Shown in pieces: positions 1 to 11,492 of a stretch of 64,000 bases of DNA. The DNA comes from Halobacillus hunanensis (GTDB lineage Bacteria; Bacillota; Bacilli; Bacillales; Halobacillaceae): the NCBI RefSeq assembly GCF_900166655.1, contig NZ_FVZB01000006.1, positions 62,001-126,000 of the forward strand. The letters run 5' to 3'. The position numbers were made by a program, and so were the translations under genes. The number at the start of each line of letters is the position of its first letter. The first letter of the stretch is position 1. The notes beneath the pieces are model-generated. The model was not told the origin of the DNA. It saw only the letters and a list, made by a program, of their open reading frames with translations, and did no database searches.

Positions 1-539
1 AAGTGGGAGAGAAGGACGATAATATCAGCTTGTCCCTGAACCTCTTCCAAGAGCTGATCTAATACATCAAAAGGCGAATCAATTGACCAGCCAAGCAGCC
101 TGTAAAAAGTCTCAAAAGGAGCCGTAAGCCCTATCACCCCGATCTTAACCCCGTGTTTGGATTGAACTACTTTGTAGGGTTTCAACCAATGAGGCTGAGC
201 AGTTTTTTGAGAGTGTAAATTAGCACAAACAATTTCGAAATCAGCTTTATCGTATAAGGAATACAGGTCATCATAGGATAAGGTGATTCCTTCATTGTTT
301 CCTAAGTTTGCAAAACTATAGCCTGCTTCATTAAGAAGTTCAACATTTCCTTTTCCCATCAAGCCTTCTGTTAATGGGTGGAACCGATCAACATGATCCC
401 CATTATCCAACAGCCAAAAGCTCTCCTCATTTATATGGTGCAGTTTTTTTCGTTGATTAAAATACCCTACAATTTGAGGCCAATTCTCAAAGTGACTATG
501 CAAATCGCTGGTATAATATAAAAAGATTTTTTCCTTCAT
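1..539 (-). CDS. yunD: YunD-like metallophosphatase/5'-nucleotidase, 3' end outside window
   Basis: N-terminal 179 residues of a calcineurin-like metallophosphatase; the gene runs off the left edge. The start is MKEKIFLYYTSDLHSHFENW, whose D-x-H pair supplies metal ligands. LDNGDHVDRF (second metal site) and LGNNEGIT (the place of the GNHE motif) follow. The start at 539 has a clear ribosome site (AAGGAG). Family members hydrolyse nucleotides or related phosphoesters. YunD and the TauE-like YunE are also neighbours in B. subtilis, which supports the name. The substrate cannot be read from the sequence. Confidence 0.8.
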   Translation of the reverse strand, partial: MKEKIFLYYTSDLHSHFENWPQIVGYFNQRKKLHHINEESFWLLDNGDHVDRFHPLTEGLMGKGNVELLNEAGYSFANLGNNEGITLSYDDLYSLYDKADFEIVCANLHSQKTAQPHWLKPYKVVQSKHGVKIGVIGLTAPFETFYRLLGWSIDSPFDVLDQLLEEVQGQADIIVLLSH

Positions 540-550
540 AATCAGTCTCC

Positions 551-1363
551 TTATCCAATACCTTGCCAGATTAATCGTATGCCAGCCATAATAAGTAATA
601 TGCGGAGAAACCATTCCACCGCCTGTCCATCAACTTTTCGATTAATGAATGCTCCGCACATGCCTCCCAAATAGGCACCAGGGATAAAATAAAGGGCTCG
701 AGCCCAATCAACATGCCCTAAATAGATATGAGTTGTCGCACTGGTTATACTTGAAATGAAAATAATGAACATCGAGGTTGCGGTCGCAATATGGGGCGGA
801 AATCGAAACAACAGAATCAAAGCTGGAACGATAAGCGACCCTCCACCTATCCCAAGCAGTCCAGATAATATACCTATTGTAAAAGATAAAAGGAATCCAT
901 AGCCAAAGGGAAACGTATAAGAATACTTTTCTCCATTAAGGTCTACAATCCTTTTCTTCCCCTTTAATACGATCTTACTAGGTGGTTTTCTTGGAAGAAA
1001 AAATAATAAGGATACAATAATCATGACACTTCCAAACAATAAGGCAAAGTGATTTGTTTCGAAAAACTGAATTAACCATGAGCCTAATATCCCCCCAGGG
1101 ACGCTTCCAATCAGTAGAAGAAACCCTGCCTTAAGGTCCACTCGTTTATGTTTAAAATAGGATAGAGTTGATGACAACCCCGTAAAAATCATCACAACTA
1201 AAGATATTCCCACAATTTTCTGCGGAGTGACCCAAGTAAATGATTGATAATGATCGCTAAGAAATAGAAGCGCAGGTACTAATATGACTCCGCCGCCCAG
1301 CCCTGCAACACTTCCAGCCAATGCTGTTACAAATCCAATAAATAATGCAATGATTATAAACAT
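551..1363 (-). CDS. yunE: TauE/SafE family membrane permease (YunE-like)
   Basis: A 270-residue integral membrane protein with about eight hydrophobic helices. The two halves repeat: GLGGG near residue 22 and GLLGIGGG near residue 167 are the paired glycine motifs of the TauE/SafE fold. Family members move sulfite, sulfoacetate or other small organic anions. It lies just upstream of the yunD-like gene with an 11-base gap, so the two are probably co-transcribed. AGAAGG sits six bases before the ATG. The substrate is unknown; the link to sulfur anions is family-level inference. Confidence 0.85.
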   Translation of the reverse strand: MFIIIALFIGFVTALAGSVAGLGGGVILVPALLFLSDHYQSFTWVTPQKIVGISLVVMIFTGLSSTLSYFKHKRVDLKAGFLLLIGSVPGGILGSWLIQFFETNHFALLFGSVMIIVSLLFFLPRKPPSKIVLKGKKRIVDLNGEKYSYTFPFGYGFLLSFTIGILSGLLGIGGGSLIVPALILLFRFPPHIATATSMFIIFISSITSATTHIYLGHVDWARALYFIPGAYLGGMCGAFINRKVDGQAVEWFLRILLIMAGIRLIWQGIG

Positions 1364-1471
1364 ACAAAACCTTCTATCTGTATTAGAGATAATATTATAG
1401 TATCACGTTTTCTATGACGAAAACATGAGTCTGAAGACAACCCTCCTAGTGTTTACCTTGGGTCGTGAAGT

Positions 1472-1505
1472 AAAAAGCCGTACAGATAGAAACCATCTGT
1501 ACGGC
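1472..1505 (-). terminator. Rho-independent terminator, minus strand
   Basis: An 11-bp perfect stem (GCCGTACAGAT and its complement, loop of 7) is followed by five T on the minus strand. It would end transcription coming from the decayed betaine-binding fragment at 1581-1871. Confidence 0.75.
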
Positions 1506-1580
1506 GTAGTATCAATTCTTCTTTGTCCAATAGAAGAGGCTTGGACTTAACTAAACTTCCCAGACTCTTTATTTATGTTG

Positions 1581-1871
1581 TTATTCTTTTGATTGTAAAT
1601 CCTTAATTGAATCAATGTCCATGTATTCAGGAACAACGAATCCATTCTTTGTTCCTGTTAAGTTCTCACCTAAATCAACAAAGTCTTTTTTGTATTTCTC
1701 ATAGAAAGAGCTGTGTGTTGTAGGAAGCCATGGAGCTACCGTTGCATCCGCATCCGAGCCAGCTATTGATTGGAACACAATTGCTGGAGCTACGGTTTTC
1801 AATGTTACCTCGTACCCTTGTTGTTCAGGATTAAAAAACCCATTTTGAAAAGATTGATCAAAATGGGTCAT
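1581..1871 (-). pseudogene. Fragment of a glycine betaine ABC transporter substrate-binding protein (OpuAC type)
   Basis: A 96-codon open frame. From about residue 18 it reads as the middle of an OpuAC-type betaine-binding protein: DADATVAPWLPTTHSSFYEK, then GTKNGFVVPEYMDIDSIKDL. The same stretch can be aligned by eye with the intact paralogue at 27267-28166 (WLPHTDKAFYEKYK, GTKLGIVVPSYM). The signal peptide, lipobox and whole C-terminal half are missing, as are ABC and permease genes. The apparent ATG lies inside a terminator hairpin and has no good ribosome site. I read it as a deletion remnant, not a working gene. Confidence 0.75.
1833..1867 (-). terminator. Terminator overlapping the 5' end of the OpuAC fragment
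   Basis: Perfect 10-bp arms (CCCATTTTGA and its complement) with a 9-base loop, then TTTTTT on the minus strand. It would stop transcription before the OpuAC fragment, supporting decay. It follows the 18-codon ORF at 1874-1930. Confidence 0.65.
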
Positions 1872-1873
1872 TA

Positions 1874-1930
1874 TTAGTGAAACTTTACATTTTTAAAGAG
1901 TTGTAAGTATTCTTTGCTTGTACTATCCAT
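1874..1930 (-). other. 18-codon ORF just ahead of a terminator (leader or gene remnant)
   Basis: Reads MDSTSKEYLQLFKNVKFH then stop. TAGGGA lies seven bases before the ATG, and the ORF ends seven bases before a terminator hairpin. It may be the truncated head of a lost gene whose neighbour survives as the OpuAC fragment, or a leader peptide. I recognise no family and cannot show it is translated. Confidence 0.25.
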
Positions 1931-2085
1931 TAAAGATCCCTATAGTTAATATTCATTCTATTGTTTCTTATCTGTATAGTGTATCACAACTTAACGAAAT
2001 TTACTAAACCAGCATCAATTATTGGCAAACTTTTGTGACTATTTATACCATTGTATTGTACGGATCTTCGGCATAAAACAAACAC

Positions 2086-2124
2086 AAAAATAAACCCTTA
2101 TCACACTTGTTGTGATAAGGGTTT
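2086..2124 (-). terminator. Terminator of the suf operon
   Basis: A 13-bp stem (AAACCCTTATCAC and its complement) with a 7-base loop, followed on the minus strand by ATTTTT. It starts a few bases after the sufB stop codon. Confidence 0.9.
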
Positions 2125-2131
2125 ATAGTTA

Positions 2132-3529
2132 TTAACCAATAGAACCTTCCATCTCGAATTTAATGAGACGGTTCATTTCTACAGCGTATTCCATAGGAAG
2201 TTCTTTTGTAAATGGTTCAATAAAGCCCATTACAATCATTTCAGTTGCTTCCTCTTCGGAAATACCGCGGCTCATCAGATAGAACAATTGCTCCTCAGAC
2301 ACTTTCGAAACCTTAGCTTCGTGTTCCAAAGAAATATTTTCATTCATTATTTCATTGTAAGGTATCGTATCTGAGGTAGACTTATTATCCATAATCAGCG
2401 TATCACACTCAACGTTAGAGCGGGCACCTTCTGCTTTACGTCCAAATTGTACAATTCCTCGGTATGTTACTTTACCACCGTGTTTAGAAATTGATTTTGA
2501 TACGATTGTAGAAGAAGTATTCGGTGCCAGGTGGTGCATTTTTGCCCCTGCATCCTGATGTTGTCCTTTACCAGCAAGTGCGATAGACAACGTCATTCCG
2601 CGAGCACCTTCACCCTTAAGAATCACAGATGGGTATTTCATTGTAAGCTTAGAGCCTAAGTTACCGTCTACCCATTCCATTGTGGCATTCTCTTCCGCAA
2701 CAGCGCGTTTCGTAACAAGGTTATACACATTGTTAGCCCAGTTTTGGATCGTTGTATAACGACAGTATGCATTCTTTTTAACAAAAATCTCAACTACTGC
2801 ACTGTGTAATGAGCTTGATGAGTAAGTCGGTGCTGTACAACCTTCAACATAATGTACAGAAGCTCCTTCATCAACAATGATTAGGGTACGCTCAAATTGT
2901 CCCATGTTCTCAGAGTTAATTCTGAAATAAGCCTGTAATGGTGTCTCAACTTTCTGTCCTTTTGGAACATAAATGAAAGAACCACCAGACCAAACAGCCG
3001 AATTCAGGGCAGAGAATTTGTTATCTGAAGCTGGAATAGATTTGGCAAAGTACTCTCTAAACAGCTCTTCATTTTCTTTCAGGGCCGTGTCAGTATCTTT
3101 AAAGACTACACCTAGCTCTTCAAGATCTTTCTCCATGTTGTGATAAACTACTTCAGATTCGTACTGAGCAGAAACCCCTGCAAGATACTTCTGCTCTGCT
3201 TCAGGAATTCCCAGACGATCGAAAGTGTTTTTAATTTCTTCCGGAACTTCATCCCATGAACGTTCTGAACCTTCAGATGGTTTTACATAGTACGTAATAT
3301 CATCAAAGTCCAGTTCCGACAAGTCGCCGCCCCATTGAGGCATTGGCTTTTTATAGAACTGTTCAAGAGATTTAAGACGGAAATCAAGCATCCACTCTGG
3401 TTCTTCTTTATAATCGGAGATTTGCTTAACAACTTCTGCTGTCAAACCTTTTTCAGTTCGGAAAATAGATACGTCTCTTTCATGAAATCCGTATTGGTAT
3501 TCCCCAACTTCTGGCGCTTTTTTAGCCAT
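2132..3529 (-). CDS. sufB: Fe-S cluster assembly scaffold subunit SufB
   Basis: A 465-residue SufB, core subunit of the SufBCD scaffold that builds Fe-S clusters in the cytoplasm. The conserved beta-helix domain includes [36 protein letters not shown] and the C-terminal [17 protein letters not shown] shared with SufD. The start is set at [12 protein letters not shown], which AAGGAGG precedes at a good distance; the frame stays open 11 codons further, but that part is not SufB-like. It is the last gene of sufC-sufD-sufS-sufU-sufB, the normal Firmicute order, and is followed by a strong terminator. Confidence 0.97.
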   Translation of the reverse strand: MAKKAPEVGEYQYGFHERDVSIFRTEKGLTAEVVKQISDYKEEPEWMLDFRLKSLEQFYKKPMPQWGGDLSELDFDDITYYVKPSEGSERSWDEVPEEIKNTFDRLGIPEAEQKYLAGVSAQYESEVVYHNMEKDLEELGVVFKDTDTALKENEELFREYFAKSIPASDNKFSALNSAVWSGGSFIYVPKGQKVETPLQAYFRINSENMGQFERTLIIVDEGASVHYVEGCTAPTYSSSSLHSAVVEIFVKKNAYCRYTTIQNWANNVYNLVTKRAVAEENATMEWVDGNLGSKLTMKYPSVILKGEGARGMTLSIALAGKGQHQDAGAKMHHLAPNTSSTIVSKSISKHGGKVTYRGIVQFGRKAEGARSNVECDTLIMDNKSTSDTIPYNEIMNENISLEHEAKVSKVSEEQLFYLMSRGISEEEATEMIVMGFIEPFTKELPMEYAVEMNRLIKFEMEGSIG

Positions 3530-3562
3530 GATTAAATACCTCCTTTTGGTATATAAAAACAA

Positions 3563-6523
<2,961 letters not shown>

Positions 6524-6540
6524 ATTATCCCTCCTGTCTA

Positions 6541-7326
6541 TTACGCCTGTTGACCGATCGTTTCGTCTTCGATGCCAAGCTCCTGCTTGATCCAGTCATA
6601 ACCTTCTTCTTCAAGACGCTGTGCTAGCTCTGGACCGCCGGATTTCACAACGCGTCCTTGCATCATGACGTGTACTTTGTCCGGTGTAATGTAATTAAGC
6701 AGACGCTGATAGTGGGTAATCATCAAGCACCCAAATGAATCATTGCGCATTTGGTTAATCCCTTTCGCAACTACTTTCAATGCATCGATATCTAAACCAG
6801 AGTCAATCTCATCGAGAATAGCGATAGCTGGTTGAACCATCATAAGTTGTAGGATTTCATTGCGCTTTTTCTCACCGCCAGAGAAGCCTTCGTTAAGGTA
6901 ACGCTGCGCCATATTCTTATCCATATCAAGAGTGTCCATAGTAGCATCCATCTCTTTAATGAATTTCATTAGAGAAATTTCATCGCCTTCTTCACGCTGT
7001 GCATTAATCGCTGAACGTAAAAAGTCAGAGTTTGTTACCCCACTAATTTCACTTGGATACTGCATTGCTAAGAACAACCCGGCTTGTGCACGCTCATCAA
7101 CTTCCATTTCAAGAACGTCTTTACCGTCAAGAAGGATTTCACCTTGAGTTACTTCATATTTAGGGTGTCCCATTACTGCTGATGCAAGTGTTGATTTACC
7201 AGTTCCATTAGGACCCATAACAGCGTGAAATTCCCCGCCAGTAATTGTAAGATTTACACCTTTTAAGATTTGCTGACCTTCAATTTCTACATGAAGATCC
7301 TTGATTTCAAGCGTTGACCCTGCCAT
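6541..7326 (-). CDS. sufC: Fe-S assembly ATPase SufC
   Basis: A 261-residue soluble ABC-type ATPase that drives conformational change in SufBCD. Walker A GPNGTGKST is at 38-46, the signature FSGGEKKR at 148-155 and Walker B AIAILDEIDSGLD at 167-179. It is the first gene of the operon, with GGAGG ahead of the ATG and about 220 bases of leader and promoter region before it. Confidence 0.97.
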   Translation of the reverse strand: MAGSTLEIKDLHVEIEGQQILKGVNLTITGGEFHAVMGPNGTGKSTLASAVMGHPKYEVTQGEILLDGKDVLEMEVDERAQAGLFLAMQYPSEISGVTNSDFLRSAINAQREEGDEISLMKFIKEMDATMDTLDMDKNMAQRYLNEGFSGGEKKRNEILQLMMVQPAIAILDEIDSGLDIDALKVVAKGINQMRNDSFGCLMITHYQRLLNYITPDKVHVMMQGRVVKSGGPELAQRLEEEGYDWIKQELGIEDETIGQQA

Positions 7327-7409
7327 AAATAATACCTCCAGTATCTATAGTTATTGAATGTGCTGGTTAATGTAGATTAAAAAACCATTCTCAATTTATT
7401 CTCATTACA

Positions 7410-7438
7410 ATCTTATATCATTTAGAATCTGATATCAA
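7410..7438 (-). promoter_or_regulatory. Candidate sigma-A promoter of the suf operon
   Basis: On the minus strand TTGATA (7433-7438) and TAAGAT (7410-7415) are 17 bases apart, about 85 bases before the sufC start. I see no convincing Fur or other operator here. The call rests on motif match only. Confidence 0.45.
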
Positions 7439-7543
7439 CTGATTTCCATTGTAAGCACGTAGTTCCATCCGTTAATTTGAAAGGTTCTAAATCAACGAGT
7501 TAACAAGTTCCTTCCTTATTATAATAACAAATTTTTACGCAAC

Positions 7544-7574
7544 AAAAAAATCAGGTGTCCTAAGATCACCTGAT
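7544..7574 (-). terminator. Terminator after the small gene at 7586-7777
   Basis: An 8-bp stem (ATCAGGTG and its complement) followed by seven T on the minus strand. It separates the small gene from the suf promoter region. Confidence 0.85.
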
Positions 7575-7585
7575 TCTTTATCACC

Positions 7586-7777
7586 TTATTTGTGGAGTTG
7601 ACGATCCACTTGTGCGACCATTTTCTGACTCCGTTCGAATTCACGTTGGCGTTTTTCTTCAATTTTTAATCTTTCATCCAACTTACTGCTGTATTCCGCA
7701 TAACTAATGTTATGGGCTTGTTGCATCGCTTTTTCCATTTCAGCAGTGTAATTCAAACTCAGATAGTCACTAATAAT
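7586..7777 (-). CDS. Small charged protein of unknown function; possible ATT start
   Basis: The frame encodes up to 63 residues, rich in charge and likely helical in the middle (SSKLDERLKIEEKRQREFE). The only ATG (at 7738, 50 residues) has no ribosome site. The one good site, AAAGGG, lies 7 bases before an in-frame ATT at 7777 (10 before a second ATT at 7774), and a stop codon lies just upstream in frame. A TTG at 7756 also lacks a site. The residues before the ATG (SDYLSLNYTAEMEKAM) look like real protein. A strong terminator follows. No family recognised. Confidence 0.55.
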   Translation of the reverse strand: MISDYLSLNYTAEMEKAMQQAHNISYAEYSSKLDERLKIEEKRQREFERSQKMVAQVDRQLHK

Positions 7778-7964
7778 AAATCAACCCTTTCAGATTTTTT
7801 ACACAATTTAGCTTATCACAGAACATTACCCGCGCCAAAGTTGAAATAAACCTAAAAACGGATTTTTGAAGCGAATTTGAATAATAATACAACCTTATAC
7901 ATCTATTTGTTTATAATAAGTCTGATTTACTTCACTTTTCAAAAAACTCTTGAATAAATAACGT

Positions 7965-8330
7965 CTAATGTTTAGTTGTAGATAAATCAGAGTAAGCGTC
8001 CTGTACGAGTGTCACTGCCTGACTTAGTGCAGCCCCGCCTCCGAATGCAGCAGCCACTCCGCAAGCCTCCATGATTTCCTGCTCACTTGCAGCTTGATCC
8101 ACGCAGCCTTTTGTATGATAAATCATGCAATACTCATCCTGAGCAACAATGCTTATACTAAGAGCCATAAGCTGCTTATCTTTTTTAGAGAGTTCTCCAT
8201 CATTGAAACATGCTTCTGAAAAAGCATTAAAATGACGTGCAGCCTCAGGCATTTTTTCTGAAAAGACACCTATACCATGTTTATACTCTTGTAAAAATGC
8301 CGTTGTCCAGTTGACATCCTGTTCTTCCAT
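7965..8330 (-). CDS. yurZ: Carboxymuconolactone decarboxylase/AhpD-like protein (YurZ type)
   Basis: A 121-residue single-domain protein of the CMD/AhpD fold. The family centre is visible: DEYCMIYHTKGCVDQAASEQEIMEAC, where other members carry an E-x8-C-x2-C-x3-H site. Here the cysteines are further apart, so peroxidase-type activity is not assured. It lies between suf and met genes, the same place as yurZ in B. subtilis. AGGAGG precedes the ATG. The biological role is unknown. Confidence 0.75.
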   Translation of the reverse strand: MEEQDVNWTTAFLQEYKHGIGVFSEKMPEAARHFNAFSEACFNDGELSKKDKQLMALSISIVAQDEYCMIYHTKGCVDQAASEQEIMEACGVAAAFGGGAALSQAVTLVQDAYSDLSTTKH

Positions 8331-8353
8331 ATGAAATGCCTCCTATAATAGAA

Positions 8354-8390
8354 ATACGTGACTCCGTTTAGTATGAACGAAGTCACGTAT
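8354..8390 (-). terminator. Probable terminator of the metNPQ operon
   Basis: A 10-bp perfect stem (ATACGTGACT and complement), extended by four more pairs after one mismatch. On the minus strand it is followed by only a modest T-rich tail (TTTCTATTAT). It lies between metQ and yurZ. Confidence 0.55.
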
Positions 8391-8408
8391 CGTATGCGTT
8401 ACTTTATT

Positions 8409-9236
8409 TTACTTTCCATCAACTGGAACAACCGCTCCATCATATTCTTCCTTGATATAAGTTTGGATCTCTTCTGAGTGAAGAACTTCAACTAGTGTTT
8501 GAAGAGCTTTGGAATCTTTATCCTCACTTTTTGCAGCTACAACGTTCACATATGGTGATTCAGAATCTTCTAGAATTAACGCGTCTTCACTAGGGTTCAA
8601 ACCGGCCTGAATAGCGTAATTGGTGTTAATGGCTACTAATGCGCCTTCTTCTCGCTTGTATGTTTTAGGGAGAAGAGCAGCGTCGATACCTGTATCAAAT
8701 TTTAGATTTTTAGGATTTTCTACAATATCTTCAACGGTTGCATTCACCGCATCAATGCTTTCATCCAGTTTAATCAAGCCTTCTTTTTCAAGAAGCGATA
8801 AAATACGTCCGTGGTCAGCTACTGACCGGCTCATAATCACCGTTGTGCCCTCTTTGATTTCATCAATACTGGAAATATTCTTTGAGTAAATCCCCATTGG
8901 TTCGATATGAATTCCACCAAGGTTTGCAAAATCATATCCGTGTTCTTCTTTCTGTGCCTTTAAGTAAGGGATATGCTGAAAGTAATTCGCATCAATTCTG
9001 CCTTCAGCTAAATCCTTGTTAGGCAAAATATAGTCCTGATATTCTTCGATTTTTAGTGAAATTCCTTTTTCTTTAAGAATCGGTTTTGCTTGCTGAAGAA
9101 TTTCAGCGTGTGGAATACTGGTTGCTCCCACCTTGATTTCCGTTTTACCAGAAGAAGAACTTTCATCAGAAGAACCACATGCAGAGAGGACTAAGATCAA
9201 TAATAAAGCAGTAACACCAGTCCATAATTTTTTCAT
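8409..9236 (-). CDS. metQ: Methionine-binding lipoprotein MetQ
   Basis: A 275-residue NlpA/MetQ family lipoprotein, the extracytoplasmic receptor of the D/L-methionine importer. The signal peptide ends in lipobox LSAC with the lipidated cysteine at C20. The mature protein shows GATSIPHAEILQ and later QDYILPNKDLAEGRIDANYF, typical of the family. The second of two nearby ATGs is chosen because AAGGGGA is 8 bases ahead of it and directly abuts the first. Third gene of metN-metP-metQ, under SAM riboswitch control. Confidence 0.95.
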   Translation of the reverse strand: MKKLWTGVTALLLILVLSACGSSDESSSSGKTEIKVGATSIPHAEILQQAKPILKEKGISLKIEEYQDYILPNKDLAEGRIDANYFQHIPYLKAQKEEHGYDFANLGGIHIEPMGIYSKNISSIDEIKEGTTVIMSRSVADHGRILSLLEKEGLIKLDESIDAVNATVEDIVENPKNLKFDTGIDAALLPKTYKREEGALVAINTNYAIQAGLNPSEDALILEDSESPYVNVVAAKSEDKDSKALQTLVEVLHSEEIQTYIKEEYDGAVVPVDGK

Positions 9237-9262
9237 ACTTTCCATCCCCTTTTATATAAAGT

Positions 9263-9931
9263 TTATCTTTTATCCAATTTGTGGGAAATTACGTCTCCAA
9301 TGAATTGGAATATAAATACGATTACTACAATTAAGAACGTACACACAAGTACAACACCAAAATCACTGCGTTGAAATCCGTAAAAGTATGCAAAGTCACC
9401 AAGTCCCCCTGCACCAATCACACCTGCTACCGCCGTGTAACCAATCAGCGCAATGGCTGTTACCGTAATTCCTGATATCAACGCAGGCATTGACTCTGGC
9501 AGTAATACTTTGAAAATAATGGTGGAATATTTTGCTCCCATTGATTTTGCAGCTTCAATAACGCCTTTATCCACTTCCTTCAAGGCAATTTCCACCAATC
9601 TGGCATAGAAAGGTGCGCCCCCAATAATAAGGGCCGGAAGAGCCGCTCTAGGTCCGCGAATCGTTCCCATCAGAAAATCAGTAAATGGGAATAATAACAG
9701 GATTAAAATAATAAAAGGAATGGCTCGAAATACGTTAACTAATGATGCCGTGACCCAGTTTAATGGTTTGTTCTGCCATAATCCTCCCGGTCCTGACAGG
9801 TATAAAAGCAATCCAAGTAACAATCCGAGTATAAACGTCCCTGCTACTGAAATACTTGTCATAAATAGTGTTTCATTCGTTGCAGTAATCATATCTTGCA
9901 TTTCAACATTTGCGAACAATCCATTATTCAT
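9263..9931 (-). CDS. metP: Methionine ABC transporter permease MetP (MetI)
   Basis: A 222-residue permease with about five membrane helices. The cytoplasmic coupling segment EVDKGVIEAAKSMGAKYSTIIFKVLLPESMPALISGI carries the EAA-type motif that docks on MetN. Its ATG lies inside the 3' end of metN (8-base overlap), implying coupled translation. GGAGG is upstream. Confidence 0.95.
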   Translation of the reverse strand: MNNGLFANVEMQDMITATNETLFMTSISVAGTFILGLLLGLLLYLSGPGGLWQNKPLNWVTASLVNVFRAIPFIILILLLFPFTDFLMGTIRGPRAALPALIIGGAPFYARLVEIALKEVDKGVIEAAKSMGAKYSTIIFKVLLPESMPALISGITVTAIALIGYTAVAGVIGAGGLGDFAYFYGFQRSDFGVVLVCTFLIVVIVFIFQFIGDVISHKLDKR

Positions 9932-10949
9932 CTGGGTTCACCTCCACTTGGACAGAAGTGGTTTGAATATAAGCGATTGCCCTGTCTATTTCTTCTTTAT
10001 CTCCAACAAACTGGACAAACAAGGTGCCATAAGCTCCTTTTTGAGTTTGCGTAATTTTCCCATGAAGAATATTTACATCAACCGTAAACTCCCTGGAAAG
10101 TTCACTAATAAGAGCCTGGTTCGTGCTTTCACCAATAAAGTGAAGTTTTACGATCTCACCGGTTTTGTATGTTTCATTGATAAGTCCTAAAGAATGTTCT
10201 CGATCAGGGTCACCCATTACTTGGTCCACAAACCGTTTCGTAACTTTTTGTTTAGGATACAGAAATACATCCAGCACATCCCCTGACTCGACAATTTTCC
10301 CTTCTTCCATTACGGCGACCCGATGACAAATTTTCCGAATCACATGCATTTCATGAGTGATCAAGACGATCGTTAATCCGAGCTTTCGGTTAATATCGAC
10401 TAACAACTCCAATATAGAGTCTGTGGTTTCAGGATCAAGTGCTGAAGTTGCTTCATCACACAAGAGTACTTTGGGATTGTTAGCCAATGCTCTGGCAATT
10501 CCCACTCTTTGCTTCTGACCACCGCTTAATTGTGAAGGGTAGGAACCACCTCTGCCCGACAACCCCACCAAATCGATCAGTTCATTTACACGTTTTTTAC
10601 GCTCTTCTTTTTTTATCCCGGCTATTTCTAACGGAAAGGATATATTATCGAAAACTGTTCTTGACCAAAGCAGATTAAAATGTTGAAAGATCATACCTAT
10701 TTCCTGTCTGGCCACTCTCAGTTTACCTTTCTTTAGTTCAGTAACATTTTCGTTATCAATGGTTACACGTCCGCTACTTGGCTCCTCAAGACGATTCAAA
10801 AGCCTAATAAACGTACTTTTACCAGCACCACTGTAACCAATAACCCCGTATATTTCACCTTTATCAATATCCAAGTCCAGCTTATCAACTGCACGGACAT
10901 TCTGATCTTTCGTATAAAAAACTTTTGATAATTCCTTAATCGAAATCAA
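9924..10949 (-). CDS. metN: Methionine ABC transporter ATP-binding protein MetN
   Basis: A 341-residue ATPase that powers methionine import. With a TTG start, Walker A GYSGAGKST is at 38-46, the signature LSGGQKQR at 141-148 and Walker B VLLCDEATSALD at 161-172. Residues from about 265 on form the C-terminal regulatory NIL domain that senses methionine. The TTG is preferred: AGGAGG lies 7 bases before it, and the length then equals the usual MetN. A GTG three bases upstream is the alternative. The leader carries two SAM riboswitches. Confidence 0.95.
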   Translation of the reverse strand: MISIKELSKVFYTKDQNVRAVDKLDLDIDKGEIYGVIGYSGAGKSTFIRLLNRLEEPSSGRVTIDNENVTELKKGKLRVARQEIGMIFQHFNLLWSRTVFDNISFPLEIAGIKKEERKKRVNELIDLVGLSGRGGSYPSQLSGGQKQRVGIARALANNPKVLLCDEATSALDPETTDSILELLVDINRKLGLTIVLITHEMHVIRKICHRVAVMEEGKIVESGDVLDVFLYPKQKVTKRFVDQVMGDPDREHSLGLINETYKTGEIVKLHFIGESTNQALISELSREFTVDVNILHGKITQTQKGAYGTLFVQFVGDKEEIDRAIAYIQTTSVQVEVNPDE

Positions 10950-11055
10950 CACTGCGCCTCCTAAAAACAAGCTGCAATTCCCTGTGTTCGAAAACTACAC
11001 TGATTAAAATGAACCACCTTCTAAAGGGAAAAGCGCTATAGCCATAAAATAAATT

Positions 11056-11225
11056 AAAAAACGCCTTTCTGTTGAGAACAGAAAGGCGTATACACGTCTT
11101 GATATCTTCTGTTCTCTCATCTGCCAAAGCATAAAGCTTTGCAGGAATTGGCACCTTTTCAAGTTATTAAACTTGACGGTTGCCGGGCATCAACGGGCCA
11201 GTCCCTCCGCCTCTCTTGATAAGAG
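11056..11225 (-). ncRNA. SAM-I (S-box) riboswitch, proximal copy, with terminator
   Basis: The aptamer spans about 11225 to 11114 on the minus strand. P1 is closed by CTCTTATC and GATGAGAG; conserved S-box blocks GAGGGACTGGCCC, GATGCCCGGCAACC and GGTGCCAATTCCTGC are all present. The expression platform is a 13-bp terminator stem (ACGCCTTTCTGTT and complement, 11061-11089) with six T. High SAM should favour the terminator and lower metNPQ expression. It has its own promoter at 11276-11304. Confidence 0.95.
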
Positions 11226-11275
11226 ATACGTATATTCATATTTTCAAATGTAGTTTTCTGAATGATACAAACAGG

Positions 11276-11304
11276 ATTTTAGCACCACTTCTTTAACCTG
11301 TCAA
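11276..11304 (-). promoter_or_regulatory. Promoter of the proximal SAM riboswitch and metNPQ
   Basis: TTGACA (11299-11304) and TAAAAT (11276-11281) with exactly 17 bases between, on the minus strand. It lies between the two S-boxes, so the proximal one can be transcribed independently of the distal one. Confidence 0.7.
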
Positions 11305-11315
11305 CAAAAATCGAC

Positions 11316-11470
11316 ATAAAGAAATCTCTTCCTTTTAGAAGAGATGGTCTTTCCATTCTCTTCTCATCTTTCAAAGCTCTCTGCTTTGCTGGAATTAGCA
11401 CCGTATTGTAAGAAAACCGGTTGCCGGGCGTCAAAGGGCCAGTCCCTCTGCCTCTCTTGGTAAGTGAAGA
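11316..11470 (-). ncRNA. SAM-I (S-box) riboswitch, distal copy, with its own terminator
   Basis: Aptamer at about 11470 to 11360 on the minus strand, with conserved blocks GAGGGACTGGCCC, GACGCCCGGCAACC and GGTGCTAATTCCAGC. P1 is less regular than in the proximal copy, with internal mismatches. An 8-bp hairpin (ATCTCTTC and complement, 11324-11345) followed by TTCTTTAT forms a weaker terminator. No gene separates it from the proximal copy: about 90 bases with a promoter lie between. Both therefore feed metNPQ. Confidence 0.9.
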
Positions 11471-11492
11471 TGTCGATATTTATAATAAGAAT

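Noticed and set aside
7391-7410. Fur-like repeats (GAGAAT twice) upstream of sufC
   Set aside because: Only about half of the 7-1-7 Fur positions match, unlike the clear box at 51232.
9720-10190. 156-codon plus-strand frame across metP and metN
   Set aside because: Antisense shadow of two clear ABC transporter genes; composition is not protein-like.
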